Origin: Stentor roeselii
Lineage: Eukaryota > Ciliophora > Heterotrichea > Heterotrichida > Stentoridae
Direction of reading: 5' to 3'
NCBI GenBank assembly: GCA_006503475.1
Contig: RSEH01000220.1
Location: 17,496-81,495 of the forward strand
DNA length: 64,000 nucleotides
Both the position numbers and the translations under genes were made by a program. The notes beneath the pieces were generated by a model. That model searched no databases, had not been told where the DNA came from, and saw only the letters and a program-made list of their open reading frames with translations. This document shows positions 17,539 to 27,900 of the stretch, piece after piece. Every line of letters starts with the position of its first letter. Positions within the stretch are counted from its first letter, which is position 1.

Positions 17539-19529
17539 AAATAATGGGAAGATAGAAGAATTCCTAACTTGTTTGCTAAAGTTTGCTCTGATTTTCGATG
17601 CTTTTTCCCGATTTTATCTATCATCTCACAGGCAAGAGCCCTTTCAATGCCGAATTTTTCTTCAAGTTTTCGTTTATCTTCCTCGTTTTTTGCATCAGCG
17701 AGGGTTTTTTCCCTGATGATTTCTTTTTCTTCTTCTTGATCAAGGTACTCAAGCATTTCTTTACGATTTTTTTCTTTGAGAAGATTTAAATCTCGTTCTT
17801 TATCATTTTTTTCATTTCTTTCATTTTTTTCAGTCCTGTCGCTTTTTTCATTTTTTGTTTTTTCATTTTTCCTCTGTTCTTTTTTGATACTTTTGACCTT
17901 CGGACTATGAATAATGGTTTTCGAGGGTTTTTCAGAGTAAACACTAAACTTTCCAGACATTTCATTGACACTCGTGTTTTTTTTCTTCATATCTTCAAAC
18001 ATAGACATCATTCTGATTTTTTCCTGTTCTGCTTTTTCCTTGAGTTTCCTTCTTTCATTCATTAAATCCTCTTTAGCCTTTTTCATCAATTCGACTTTAT
18101 TAGAGTCTTCTAAAATCCTTTCAAGAATTTTTTCTCTTTGATACATTTGCTGTCTTTCAATGCGAACAACGTTTTCCTGTCGGTCACTTCTTTTCATTTC
18201 ATCTAACTCATGCTTGATCTTCAAGTCAAATTCTTTTTTTTCCTTGATTTTCTTGACCTTGACTTCTTCTTCAGAAATCTTTTCACGAAGTTTCGACAAT
18301 TTATTCATAAGTTTTTCTTGCATTCGCTTTCTGACAGTTTCATGTTGGCTTTGTTTTAGTTCTTCTTCTTCTTTGCGTCGAAGTATTTCGAGTTCTTTTG
18401 TTTTGTGGATTTTTTCAGTTCTTTCATTTTGTTCTTTTTCAGCTCGTAGGAGGTCATTTCTTCGTTTTTCTTCTAGTTGTTGATTGAGTTGAAGTACTTT
18501 TTGCTGTTCTTGAGCTTTAAGTTCTGCTTTTTTTGATGACTCGATACGTGACCTTTCTCGATCTTCTTCAAGTCTTTTGCGTTTTTCTTCAGTTTCGATT
18601 TGTTTCAGTTCGTATTCTTTTCTTTGAGCTTCTAGAAGAGCTGAAAGATTTTCTCTTGCCGTTTGAAGTTTTTTTTCTTTAGTTTCTCGTTGTTTTAAGG
18701 ATTCTTTATGCTTTTCTTCAAGTTGGGCTCTCATGATTTGATGACGTTTTTCTTCTCGGTCTTCAAGTTCTTTTTTTTTCTGTTCTGCCCATTCTCGCTG
18801 GACTTTTATCATCATTTCAGTTCTCACTCTGAATTCTTCTTGTTTTTTCTGTTGTTCAAGTTCCCTCTGCTGAATTTCAAGTTTTCTTTTCCTTTCATTT
18901 TCCTTATCCTCCTTCATTTTTGCCTTGGTTTTTTCGAATTCCGCAGCCATTCTTTTTTTATTCTCATCTTCGATCCTAGCAAGTTCTTCTCTTTTCCTTT
19001 CATCTTCTTTTTTCTTGATTTCTTCTTGTTCTATTCTTTTCCTTTGAATTTCCATTTGTCGTTGATGTTCTTTTGTTTTGGTTTTTTCGATTTTTTCTTC
19101 ATTTTTCTGCCGAATTGCTTCAGTTTTCTTTTGATATTCAATCATCTGCTGAAGGTCCTGTCGTTGTTTTCTCTCAATTTTCTCGATTTCCTTCTTTTCT
19201 CGTTCAATCATTTTGCTGTTGAGGACTGAAACTTCAAGAGGATTTGCAGTTGTCGACCTTTCTTTTGACTTGCGCTGGTCTTTTTCGAACTGTTCTTTTT
19301 CTTTAATGATCCAGGCGATCTTTTCTTTACGTTTTTTTTCAGAGTTCTCGAATTTGACTTGGGCAGTTTCTGATATGTTTGAAGCTTTTTGGAAGAATGA
19401 TAAGGGTTTGAAGACCAGCTCTTCTGGAAGAATGCCGAGTTTGCGACATGCTTCTTTGGAACTTGGGGAAAGATTTGGAGGCTTTTGTGGCTCTGACGGC
19501 AGTTGGTCTATACTTATGGGTTGTTCCAT
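17535..19529 (-). CDS. Long Lys/Glu-rich coiled-coil protein
   Basis: 664 residues. After a Pro/Ser-rich start and a segment KLGILPEELVFKPLSFF, residues ~60-560 form an almost unbroken charged alpha-helix/coiled coil made of K, E, R and Q. A second charged low-complexity block (KNEKSDRTEKNERNEKNDKE) precedes a final helix with IGKKHRKSEQTLANKLGIL. Proteins of this build in ciliates often belong to basal bodies, cortical fibres or axonemes; the LGxxPEEL-type start recurs in coiled-coil proteins of protists, but I cannot name a family. The stop codon overlaps the convergent small gene. Long open frames on the opposite strand are by-products of its codon composition. Confidence 0.85.
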   Translation of the reverse strand: MEQPISIDQLPSEPQKPPNLSPSSKEACRKLGILPEELVFKPLSFFQKASNISETAQVKFENSEKKRKEKIAWIIKEKEQFEKDQRKSKERSTTANPLEVSVLNSKMIEREKKEIEKIERKQRQDLQQMIEYQKKTEAIRQKNEEKIEKTKTKEHQRQMEIQRKRIEQEEIKKKEDERKREELARIEDENKKRMAAEFEKTKAKMKEDKENERKRKLEIQQRELEQQKKQEEFRVRTEMMIKVQREWAEQKKKELEDREEKRHQIMRAQLEEKHKESLKQRETKEKKLQTARENLSALLEAQRKEYELKQIETEEKRKRLEEDRERSRIESSKKAELKAQEQQKVLQLNQQLEEKRRNDLLRAEKEQNERTEKIHKTKELEILRRKEEEELKQSQHETVRKRMQEKLMNKLSKLREKISEEEVKVKKIKEKKEFDLKIKHELDEMKRSDRQENVVRIERQQMYQREKILERILEDSNKVELMKKAKEDLMNERRKLKEKAEQEKIRMMSMFEDMKKKNTSVNEMSGKFSVYSEKPSKTIIHSPKVKSIKKEQRKNEKTKNEKSDRTEKNERNEKNDKERDLNLLKEKNRKEMLEYLDQEEEKEIIREKTLADAKNEEDKRKLEEKFGIERALACEMIDKIGKKHRKSEQTLANKLGILLSSHYF

Positions 19530-20005
19530 AATATTTGGATTTTTCAGGATTTAGATAAGGTTTTGGTTTAGGTGATGTGGGTTGAGGTGTTTTTGTTTTT
19601 TTTTATGTTTGGGATGGAAAGATTTTTTTTAGGGAAAGAGTCCATTTATGTTTATTAGATTGGAGGAGTTTAGTTTAAGGTGATAAGAATAAAAGAATCG
19701 ATGAAGTGAGATGTTTTGATTTGTTGATTTTGGATTTAGAGTTTTTTTTTTTGGATTTTAGAAGATGATTGTAGATTCAATTCAGAATCATGATTGATTA
19801 TTGATTCTCTAAACTGATGAAATTAGGTTATTTGAAGAATTTCAGAGGTTTTAAATTCTATTAATTTATGAGTGATCATTTACTTATAAATTTTTTAATT
19901 TTCTATTTGAATCAAGTCTAATTATCATCATTTTTTAAATCAACTTTAGATAAACTCAATATAACCTGATTATTAAATATGAAGGGGATCCAACAAGTTT
20001 AAATA
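19530..20005. other. Divergent intergenic region, no gene seen
   Basis: 476 nt between two divergent start codons. The left half is G/T-rich with poly-T runs and the right half A/C/T-rich, so each flanking gene has an A/C-leaning sense-strand upstream region. It presumably holds both promoters; no known element is recognised. Confidence 0.5.
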
Positions 20006-20440
20006 ATGGAAAACAGCTGGATTAACGAAGATTCATCAGAAAAAAACCCAAGTGATTTGATAATGACAGAGGAATTGATTTCTAAATACTTGACAGCCTT
20101 CGGAGATGTAATAATGGACCTAGACATGTCAAGGTCTCTAAAATGTAATATGTTCGACAAGTCAATCCTTCTAAACCCAACATTTTCAATAGAATCAACA
20201 TTCCTAACAATAAACAATGAAAAACACCGATTTTTCCTAATCTGCACGGAACCTTTATTTTCAGGAGTCCTTTTAACAAATCCAGTTCCAGGCCAATTAG
20301 AATGGATAGAAAAAAAGTTAAAAGAATCAATATCAAACCTTGACAATCTCCTTCTCGATCTTTACTTTTCCAGTAACACCCTGATCGGAGTTTTAACATC
20401 AGGTTGTTTTATTCCATTCAAAATTATTTTGGTTAACTAA
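20006..20440 (+). CDS. Hypothetical protein, 144 residues
   Basis: No family recognised. Acidic start (MENSWINEDSSEK), then a mixed alpha/beta composition with hydrophobic strands (FSIESTFLTINNEKHRFFLI, LFSGVLLTNPVPG, NTLIGVLTSGCFIPFKIIL), consistent with one small globular domain. The start context is AAATAATGGAA. Stop TAA, 16 nt before the end of the convergent gene. Confidence 0.65.
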   Translation: MENSWINEDSSEKNPSDLIMTEELISKYLTAFGDVIMDLDMSRSLKCNMFDKSILLNPTFSIESTFLTINNEKHRFFLICTEPLFSGVLLTNPVPGQLEWIEKKLKESISNLDNLLLDLYFSSNTLIGVLTSGCFIPFKIILVN

Positions 20441-20456
20441 TAATCTACATCAACTA

Positions 20457-20849
20457 TCAAAACTGATACATATTCTTAGCAATGATTCCATAATCATCAT
20501 CACTGTCAGACTTCTCGTATTCATCTCCACGTTGTAAGAAGTTTCTGATAGGAGGAAGACTGAACTTTGCCTTCTTAATAAACAAGTTATTCGCCGAGTT
20601 TTTTCCTTTTCTTCTACAGACCCGTCCTGATAAGATGTTGATTTTTTTTAGAGTCACTTGAGTTGGGTGTTCAAAGGCATTCCAGAGTTGTTCACATTTT
20701 CCTGAAAAACTGAATTTTGTCCTTAATTTTAAATTTCTACTGTCAAATGAAGAGTTTTGTTTAGAAAAACCTGGAGTTTTCACGATTTTCTTGCTTTGTA
20801 GAGGGTTTGATTGAGACTTTGCTGATTCTGGAGATTTGTAATAATCCAT
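20457..20849 (-). CDS. Hypothetical basic protein, 130 residues
   Basis: No family recognised. Ser/Lys/Arg-rich and probably disordered, with an acidic SDSDDDYG patch near the C-terminus. Its ATG is 12 nt from the ATG of the divergent CX3C gene; those 12 nt contain TATAAA. Confidence 0.6.
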   Translation of the reverse strand: MDYYKSPESAKSQSNPLQSKKIVKTPGFSKQNSSFDSRNLKLRTKFSFSGKCEQLWNAFEHPTQVTLKKINILSGRVCRRKGKNSANNLFIKKAKFSLPPIRNFLQRGDEYEKSDSDDDYGIIAKNMYQF

Positions 20850-20861
20850 ATTGTATAAAGT

Positions 20862-21299
20862 ATGTCTTCTTCTGCGTCATCATTCGAAGCCGCTTACAAT
20901 AAGGTCATCGAAGACCATAAAAAACAGAAAGATCGACTTAATCAATACGTTAAAAAACATGAGCAAGCATTAGAAAGAGTTTGGTCCTTGCAGATGAAAT
21001 GTTTTTACAATGGAAACAAAGAGTGTATTCAGAATCACGACGAGATTTTCTTGGAACATCATCGATTTACAAGGGAAAAAATCTTTAGTGGAAGAAAATG
21101 CGTCAACGAATGCATGAAGATCTCTGAAGGGTTTAATTTTGATGCAAAGCCGAACAGTTGGGAAGACTTTGACAAGACGAAGAAGTATTATGGGTGTATC
21201 ACGCCTTGTATTGAAAAAATCATCATGCAGACAAATGCTCAGATTAGCATTGTTGATAAAAATATTCAAGTTGTTTCTGGATTTTTAGATAAGGCTTAA
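20862..21299 (+). CDS. FAM136A-like (DUF842) twin-Cys protein
   Basis: 145 residues, helical, with paired cysteines: KC-x7-C near residue 45, KCVNEC (CX3C) and GCITPC (CX3C). FAM136A proteins have repeated CX3C pairs in helices and localise to the mitochondrial intermembrane space; length (~140) and Cys spacing fit, although the first pair is wider than usual. No signal peptide is seen. The function of the family is poorly known. It lies between a divergent basic protein and a tRNA gene. Confidence 0.55.
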   Translation: MSSSASSFEAAYNKVIEDHKKQKDRLNQYVKKHEQALERVWSLQMKCFYNGNKECIQNHDEIFLEHHRFTREKIFSGRKCVNECMKISEGFNFDAKPNSWEDFDKTKKYYGCITPCIEKIIMQTNAQISIVDKNIQVVSGFLDKA

Positions 21300-21391
21300 G
21301 GTTAGGGTGTTAGGTTTGATTAGATGGTTGGGTTATGATTGAAAAGATTCAATGGTATTTAAGTTTTTTTCGTCATCTTGTGAGTGTACCC

Positions 21392-21464
21392 GCCTTTATA
21401 GCTCAGTCGGCAGAGCATTCGCTTAGTAAGCGAAAGGTCTACGGTTCAAACCCGTATAAAGGCT
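21392..21464 (+). tRNA. tRNA-Thr (anticodon AGT)
   Basis: 73-nt cloverleaf: acceptor GCCTTTA / TAAAGGC, D-arm GCTC...GAGC, anticodon stem TTCGC/GCGAA with loop TTAGTAA (anticodon AGT), T-arm TACGG-TTCAAAC-CCGTA, discriminator T. A box and B box (GGTTCAAACCC) are present. No intron and no encoded CCA. Confidence 0.95.
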
Positions 21465-21465
21465 A

Positions 21466-21471
21466 TTTTTT
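21466..21471 (+). terminator. RNA polymerase III T6 terminator
   Basis: Six T residues two bases after the tRNA 3' end. Confidence 0.8.
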
Positions 21472-21565
21472 AAGATGATGGAAATATTTAGATGAGATTT
21501 TAGACGAAAAATAGGATTTGGGTTTTTTAACAAAGTTTATAGACAACACTACCTATATTATATTA

Positions 21566-22426
21566 TCATTCGAATTTGATCAGCTTGGACTTTGGAGTAC
21601 TTAGCAAATGTTCACTTTCTATTCCATTTGCACTTCGAGGCTGAGTCAAAGAAAGGTCACTTAGATTTGAGTATTTGGCCGACATCGGAGTTCTAGGACA
21701 GGTCAAAGGAGTGAGCACATCAGCCTTAGGACATCGCTCCCTTAAACTTTTCCCATCAAATCCCTGAACTTTATTCTGCATAAGCGCAAGATTCCTTTTT
21801 TCCATTTCAATATTTTTCCAAGAGTTCTCAATTTCGCTTCTCTGACAAGCGAGACTTTCTTCCTTCAACTTGAGCTGATACCTAATTTTAGCCAAAAGAC
21901 TGAAATCTCGAGTCGAAAGTTCTAAAAACGATCCACTTTCGCCTCTTGAATGATTTTTTTCATATTTTTTCAGCTTTTCAAGTCTTTTCAGATATTTTTC
22001 CCTTGCCCGCTTCAACTCATCAACAACAATTTGCAACTGCATAATTTTAAAGCGATATTCATCGTCATTAGAATTGTTTTCTCCTTCTGTTTTTATTGAA
22101 ATTCTCACAGAACCTATTTTTCCGCAAATATTTCTGATGTCGAACCAACCTGAGCAGTCTTTGGCTGGAATTAAACTTTTCCCGAGCAAGATTTCTTTTA
22201 AGATGAGTGGATTATGTAAAAAAGTGATTTCTATCCCACCTTCGTTGTATTCAAAATTGAAACTTTGGTTCCATACTGGAGATACTTCGGAGACTGTCCT
22301 GCTTTTCACTGAAAATCCTGAAAAATTTATGAAGAATTGACAGTTTAGGGAAAGGAGGTTCAGACTTTTGTCGAATGTCGCTTGATGAACCTCGATGTTT
22401 AGGTTTAAATTAGGACCGGATTCCAT
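21566..22426 (-). CDS. C2-domain coiled-coil protein
   Basis: 286 residues. The first ~110 look like a C2 beta-sandwich: LNLLSLNCQFFI, SRTVSEVSPVWNQSFNFEY (the PxWNE/Q-F signature of C2 domains) and GWFDIRNICG...VRISI, as in the end of a C2. Residues ~120-215 form a coiled coil, and the tail is Ser/Pro-rich. Ca-binding aspartates are not obvious, so it may be a Ca-independent C2 as in ciliary transition-zone or centrosomal proteins (inference). The gene starts 2 nt beyond the stop of the gene at 22429. Stop TGA followed by TAA. Confidence 0.7.
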   Translation of the reverse strand: MESGPNLNLNIEVHQATFDKSLNLLSLNCQFFINFSGFSVKSRTVSEVSPVWNQSFNFEYNEGGIEITFLHNPLILKEILLGKSLIPAKDCSGWFDIRNICGKIGSVRISIKTEGENNSNDDEYRFKIMQLQIVVDELKRAREKYLKRLEKLKKYEKNHSRGESGSFLELSTRDFSLLAKIRYQLKLKEESLACQRSEIENSWKNIEMEKRNLALMQNKVQGFDGKSLRERCPKADVLTPLTCPRTPMSAKYSNLSDLSLTQPRSANGIESEHLLSTPKSKLIKFE

Positions 22427-22428
22427 AT

Positions 22429-24945
22429 TTAACGATATTTATTTTTTTTTATTACCTGCTCACCCCGTGCCCTTTGATTATCATGAATTTTGAGTATCCT
22501 TTCCATAGCAGGTTCAAGTGAATACAACTTATTAAACTCCTCATCACTTTCATCAGAAATCAAATCTTTCAAGCTATAATCCTCATCAATATCTCGATAA
22601 TTCATATGATGCAAAGACTTAAGAGTCAACCTTTGAGTAAAAATTTCAGGACTTCTTCTTTTTCCCAATTCCGGATTCTCCAAATTTTGCAAACTCGACC
22701 TTAACCCAGAAAACCTGAACTTATTAGAATACCCTTCAGGATTAACAAGTCTATGAACACTTTTCAACATCGGTTGAGGACTAAGCACTTTCTGTTTGTT
22801 GAAAACTGGAGAAAGATTTAAAATTGTAGGATTTTTCTGAAATTTTTCAAGTTCACTTTTTTTCTGAGGACTTATTTTAAACTTGTAGTTGTTTGAAGGG
22901 TCTGACTTGGGAATACGAGTTTTTTTTTCAGGGCTGAAGCCAGGGCCGAAAGATTTGATTTTTTGTTTGAGTCTTTGAAAGTTAAGGATTTCTAAAGAGT
23001 CCAGAAGAAGGACTCTTTTTTCAGATAAGGATTTAAAGGCGTGGTTCGTGATCAGTCTTCTGTCGAACTCTGGGGAATAGAAAAATTCAGACATCTTGTC
23101 GAGTGAATCGAAAAAATGATGTAAGGTCATGTTTCTTGTGTTTATTGCTGTTTTTTTAAAGATACTTATCAGGTTTTCCTTACTCGTTGCTCGAAGTCCT
23201 TCGTTTTTTCCTTGGATTAAATGAAAATCATTGCAAAACTTTAAAAATTTTCCAAGGTTCCAGGTTGTATTACTAAATTCAAGTGATTTGAATGTCGGTT
23301 CTGATCCTTGAATTTTTTGAAGTTTTGCGTAAAAGAAGAAAATTTCTTCTAAATTTTTTTTATAGTTTTCTTCTAATTCTTCTGATTTTCTTGATAAGCC
23401 CAGATCTGATATTATTTTCATTAGTTTAAATAAAGTGAATGAAATAATATCGGATAATGAGTCGTCTTCTAAGGTATCAAGAAGAGAACGAAAAATATCT
23501 GCGGTTTTTGTCATTTTTCCCAAAAATGATTTTTTTTCTTTTTGATATTTTTCGCCCCAGAGGTTCATAATTTCAGAGAATTCTAAAAAGTTAAGTCTTG
23601 GCTCGATGATTCTTTTTGAGATTTTCAGGTATTTGCCAGGGTAGAGACTTGAATACAAGGTTTTGAAGGTGATTCTGTAATGATTATAAGGAAAAATGTT
23701 TAACTTTTTTAAAATGTTGATAAAAAGGTCGTCGAGGTTTCCAAGTTTTACTATTTCGCCCTTGCCTGAAAACTTTTTAAAAACTTTTTTAAATTTCGAC
23801 TCATTTTTCGCTATAGTCAAGGTAAACCAAGGGTTAACATCTTCCGATTCTTCAAAAAAAGTTTCAATATTTTGTAAATTAACAGTAATTTTTTCACTTT
23901 CTTCATCTGAAGAACTACAAATTTTAATTGATTTTTGGTTTTTTTCATTTTTTGCAGGTTTCGACTCATCTAAAGTATTAGGACTTGACTTTGAATTCAA
24001 CAATGAAAAAAAGCTTGTCCGTTGGTATTCTTCATAACTATCATCATCATCAGAAGCCTTTTTGATATGACTTCCAAATCCAGTGATGCTCATCATCATA
24101 GGACTAACAGACTTCAAAGCACTTCCAGCTCCAGTAAAGTTCAAAGTAGGACTGGGAGGTTCTTTATTCGATTCACTTTTTTCACTTTCATTTGCTTCAT
24201 TAATGACGAGATAACTATCTTGATTAGAGAGTCCAGTGAACTTTCTGTCTCCTTTCCTCATAATATTCCCTTTATTATCAGAGTCTTCATATTTAGTGAC
24301 TTGAATAACAGGAAAATCAAATTTTTCTTCTTTTCTTTGAAGTTCTTCAAAGACCTGCTGAATTTCTGTTTTGGCTATGGAAGAACTTTGTCGATACCCG
24401 TCATCGACTCGGATTTCACTCAGGTCAAGCTCGTCTCCAACTGTTTCTAGCTTCGGCTCGAAAAGGTCGTCAACGATGCTCATGTTTGAAATAGTGAAAG
24501 GAGGAGAGTCGTCTTCTCTTTTGATCTTTTTTAATTTTACAGGCTTTACAAGCAACTTGTCCTTTGGCTTCAGGGAAAACCAGGCTTCGCTAATGAACTG
24601 CGAAAGAGTCTTTTGAGGTTTTTCCTTCAGATATATTTCTTCTAAGATCATATTCGCGAGTCTTCTTTGAAAAGCTTCAAAGGTGATGTTGTTTGTATCG
24701 ATTTTATCGTTTTTATCATTTTTGTTTGTTTTTTCACTGAACTTTTCAAGAGATATTTTAAAAGTTTGGTTGAGAAAATCTTCAGTTTTTGATAAAAGAA
24801 CAAGTAAAGGTTGACCGGCTTTAATTGGATGTTTTAAAGAATGGAAAATTTCTAAAAGCCTTTTATCTTCTGAGAGTTTATTAAAACAGGACCAGAGACT
24901 TTTAATATGATTGCTTTGACCTCCTTGGTTTCTTGACTTAGACAT
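22429..24945 (-). CDS. Unknown 838-residue ciliate protein with EF-hand-like helical modules
   Basis: No firm family. An N-terminal helical region (KSLWSCFNKLSEDKRLLEIFHSL) is followed by a long acidic/Ser-rich disordered part (~130-390), then a helical domain (~400-720) with a segment of the type W-x4-FLKFCNDFHLI...ENLISIFKKTA...LHHFFDSLDKMS. This resembles p25-alpha/EF-hand-like modules of protist cytoskeletal proteins, but without clear Ca loops. The C-terminus is basic. Stop TAA. Confidence 0.7.
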   Translation of the reverse strand: MSKSRNQGGQSNHIKSLWSCFNKLSEDKRLLEIFHSLKHPIKAGQPLLVLLSKTEDFLNQTFKISLEKFSEKTNKNDKNDKIDTNNITFEAFQRRLANMILEEIYLKEKPQKTLSQFISEAWFSLKPKDKLLVKPVKLKKIKREDDSPPFTISNMSIVDDLFEPKLETVGDELDLSEIRVDDGYRQSSSIAKTEIQQVFEELQRKEEKFDFPVIQVTKYEDSDNKGNIMRKGDRKFTGLSNQDSYLVINEANESEKSESNKEPPSPTLNFTGAGSALKSVSPMMMSITGFGSHIKKASDDDDSYEEYQRTSFFSLLNSKSSPNTLDESKPAKNEKNQKSIKICSSSDEESEKITVNLQNIETFFEESEDVNPWFTLTIAKNESKFKKVFKKFSGKGEIVKLGNLDDLFINILKKLNIFPYNHYRITFKTLYSSLYPGKYLKISKRIIEPRLNFLEFSEIMNLWGEKYQKEKKSFLGKMTKTADIFRSLLDTLEDDSLSDIISFTLFKLMKIISDLGLSRKSEELEENYKKNLEEIFFFYAKLQKIQGSEPTFKSLEFSNTTWNLGKFLKFCNDFHLIQGKNEGLRATSKENLISIFKKTAINTRNMTLHHFFDSLDKMSEFFYSPEFDRRLITNHAFKSLSEKRVLLLDSLEILNFQRLKQKIKSFGPGFSPEKKTRIPKSDPSNNYKFKISPQKKSELEKFQKNPTILNLSPVFNKQKVLSPQPMLKSVHRLVNPEGYSNKFRFSGLRSSLQNLENPELGKRRSPEIFTQRLTLKSLHHMNYRDIDEDYSLKDLISDESDEEFNKLYSLEPAMERILKIHDNQRARGEQVIKKNKYR

Positions 24946-24999
24946 TTTTACAACATCAAGCCTGTCATGAGGACTTCAATCATTTAATAATCTGGAAAC

Positions 25000-27900
25000 A
25001 TGAATATTGCAAAGCCTACTAAACCGAAATTTATACCGCCTATCAGAACAGCGGCTTCTTATCTGAAAACTATTGCTGAGAGCCAAGGACCGAAATTCGA
25101 AAAAAGTTCACCTGAAAAGAAACTACCAAAGACATTAACTGAGCACACCTCGTCAATAATAATCAACCCGATATCTACTGAGTCAAGCTGCAAAATATTG
25201 AAACCTTCTTTGACAATGCGCCAGAAAAGTAGTTTTAAGCTAAGTCGCGATATTTCTCATCTGAAAGACCTGAAAGATATGAAATATTGTAAAACTGAGA
25301 CTGAAAGTTCTAATGATCCGATGCTTCCAACGGATATAGAAAGACTTCGACTTTTTCTGACTTCTTCTTCTCAGCCTCGAATGAAGTCTCAAAGAAGCCA
25401 AATTTGTTTTCGAAACTCTTGTATTGGAAATTTTTTTGATGGACATTCAGACTCAAGCTTGAAACCTTTCGATGATTTTAGAGTTGATGACTTTGGAGCC
25501 CCGACTGGACAACAAGAAATTTCTTGTTTAAAGGAATGGTTTAAACAAATGAAGGATAGATACTTGGGAAAAGTCATTGAAGAAAATTTTACGGGAAAAA
25601 AACAAGCTACGGTTAGAGACCCTTCGAGAATGGATGAGTATGAAATTGTTCTGAAATCTGGACTGAAGGAGTTTGTTAGACAGTTAACTGCTTTAAATGT
25701 TGATAGAGGTCAGCTTTTACTTGACCTAATCCACCACATAACCCTTTTTTGGACTGCAAAGCTAGAACTTGCTGAAACCAATTACAAGCAAAAAAAAACA
25801 GAAGACCAGGCAAAAATCGAGAGCTTATATCTAGAATTGAATGAAAAATCTTCACTATTCAAAGAAAAAGAAGCTATATTCAATAACGAGCTCAGTCTAA
25901 CTCGTTCTGAAAACCTTTTAAACCTAGTCGAAATTCAAACTTTACAAGAAACAATAAAAAAACTAAAAGCTGAAAGAATCTACCGAAAAAAATTCGAACT
26001 TCAACGATACAATTTGATAATCCAAAATTTCAACGAGTTCAGAAAAATCACTGCAAGTAATCCAGAAGACCCAAACCAAATAAAAATCTCAAAAGCTCTT
26101 CAAAAGAAGAAAGAATCTCTCACCTCTTCAATCTTAAACAAAATCAAATTTCTTCACAGCAACTCAATGCTATTAACATCTCGACTGACACAAGAACAGC
26201 TGATCCAACATGCAATGCTTTCAATAAGCGCCGATGAAATATTCTTAGAAAAGTCCTGCCAAACAAATTCAATCGATTTCTGCATAACTCAATCAACTCA
26301 ACTCTCACAAGAAACCTCTTCAATAGGAGTTGACACTGAAGAAATATTAGAAGTGATGATCGGAGATGATTTAACTAGAAATTCTGAAAACCCTGGAAAA
26401 GTCTTCAATATTTTCGTGACAAATGAAAATGATGAGAAATTTTTAGCTTTTTCGAAGAAAGTCACTGATTTCAGTGATAGTTCTGGCTTTCAATCACCTC
26501 TTAATTCAAGCAGGTGTAAAGCCTCGGACTTAACACCTGATTTCGACGATTTGAATAAAAAGTCAAGAAGTTTTTTCCGGTCTCGATACACTTCAACAGC
26601 TGAAACTCAAACAGAAGAAAAGGTCTTCTTACAGATCATGAAGCAAGACGAAGATGAATTCATGGACTGGATCATTAAAGACCGCAAAGAACATCTGATG
26701 AGCATACAAAAACAAATTTTTGATAGAAAAACTGAACTTAGTAAAGTCAACAAATTTTTCAATCAGCATAAAGGCTTGTGTAAGTCTTTTCAATTTGAAG
26801 AGCTTGACTTAAGCTTTTACTCTGATGAATCTTTTGATGTTTCAGTTGATGCAGATTTAGAACTTTTGAGGAATTCTGGAATTATCAGTCAAGAAGTTGA
26901 TTTGCAATCCTGGCGAGAAGGGTACAACTTTGGATTTGACTCTAAATTTAAAGGGTCTCTTTCCCCCCGAAGCCAGAAAAATGATGAAAGTTTTGACTTA
27001 AACGATTCAAAATCAGGAGAAATTTTCAAAACAAAAACAAAAAAAGATGAAAACATCAAAAAAAAAAAAAGTACGAAAATCCAAGAGTTTCACTTTCAAA
27101 ACAAAGAACTTCGTCATTCAAGTCAAAAACACTTCACAAAGCCGAGATTTCTTGAAAATTTCTTATCAGACTTCCAACAAGCGAAAAAAATCCTGATAAC
27201 TAAAAAAATGGTCCTGAAGACCATTTCAAGTATTTATTCATCAGCGATTGCAAGAGAAGAAATTGATTTCGAGCCTTTGCATTTATTTGTTTATGAAGAA
27301 TTCTGCAGTCGATATGGTCAAATCCGTGTTGTGAATAAAAAAATTCAAGATTTGATGTCAGCTGCAGTTGTTTACAAAGATGAGAGACGAGTCACAATCT
27401 TCACAAAGCTTTTTGGAATAAGTGTTAAAGTCGGAATTCCTTGTTACACCCGCCCACGTGAAGCCTTTAATTTTTTTATTTCTTTGAATAAACTGTTGGA
27501 AACCTCGCATTTCGGAATAAGCGTCGGGAATATCAAGGGAAAGGACTTTATTCCTTTGATACGCGCTGTTGAATGCTCACGAGAACTGCTTTTGAAACAT
27601 TTCGACCCTTTGAAGGTGCTTAATTTTATCAACTCTGTTGAAAAAAAATCGATTCCTGACCCGAATAAGATTAACAAGCGGTTAATCGACCAGGAAGTCC
27701 TTCAAGAAATGCTGCTTGAGACATTTAACGACTATAACTTAACCTGTGAGAAATTCATCCTTGACTTACTTGATTCTTTCAGGTTCTTCGAAAACCCTTC
27801 AAAAATCCACAAATTCGACTTTTTCATGATTCTTCGATTTTTTCACCAAGAAAAATTCGCAAGTCTCTTCGGAAGTAATCCTCTTGATTACTTTGAAGAA

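Noticed and set aside
18708-19229. Long plus-strand open frame (173 codons, Phe/Leu-rich) opposite the coiled-coil gene
   Set aside because: It is the antisense of Lys/Glu codons (TTT/TTC), with no family and no composition of its own. Other long shadows such as 6818-7267 and 4925-5371 are explained likewise.
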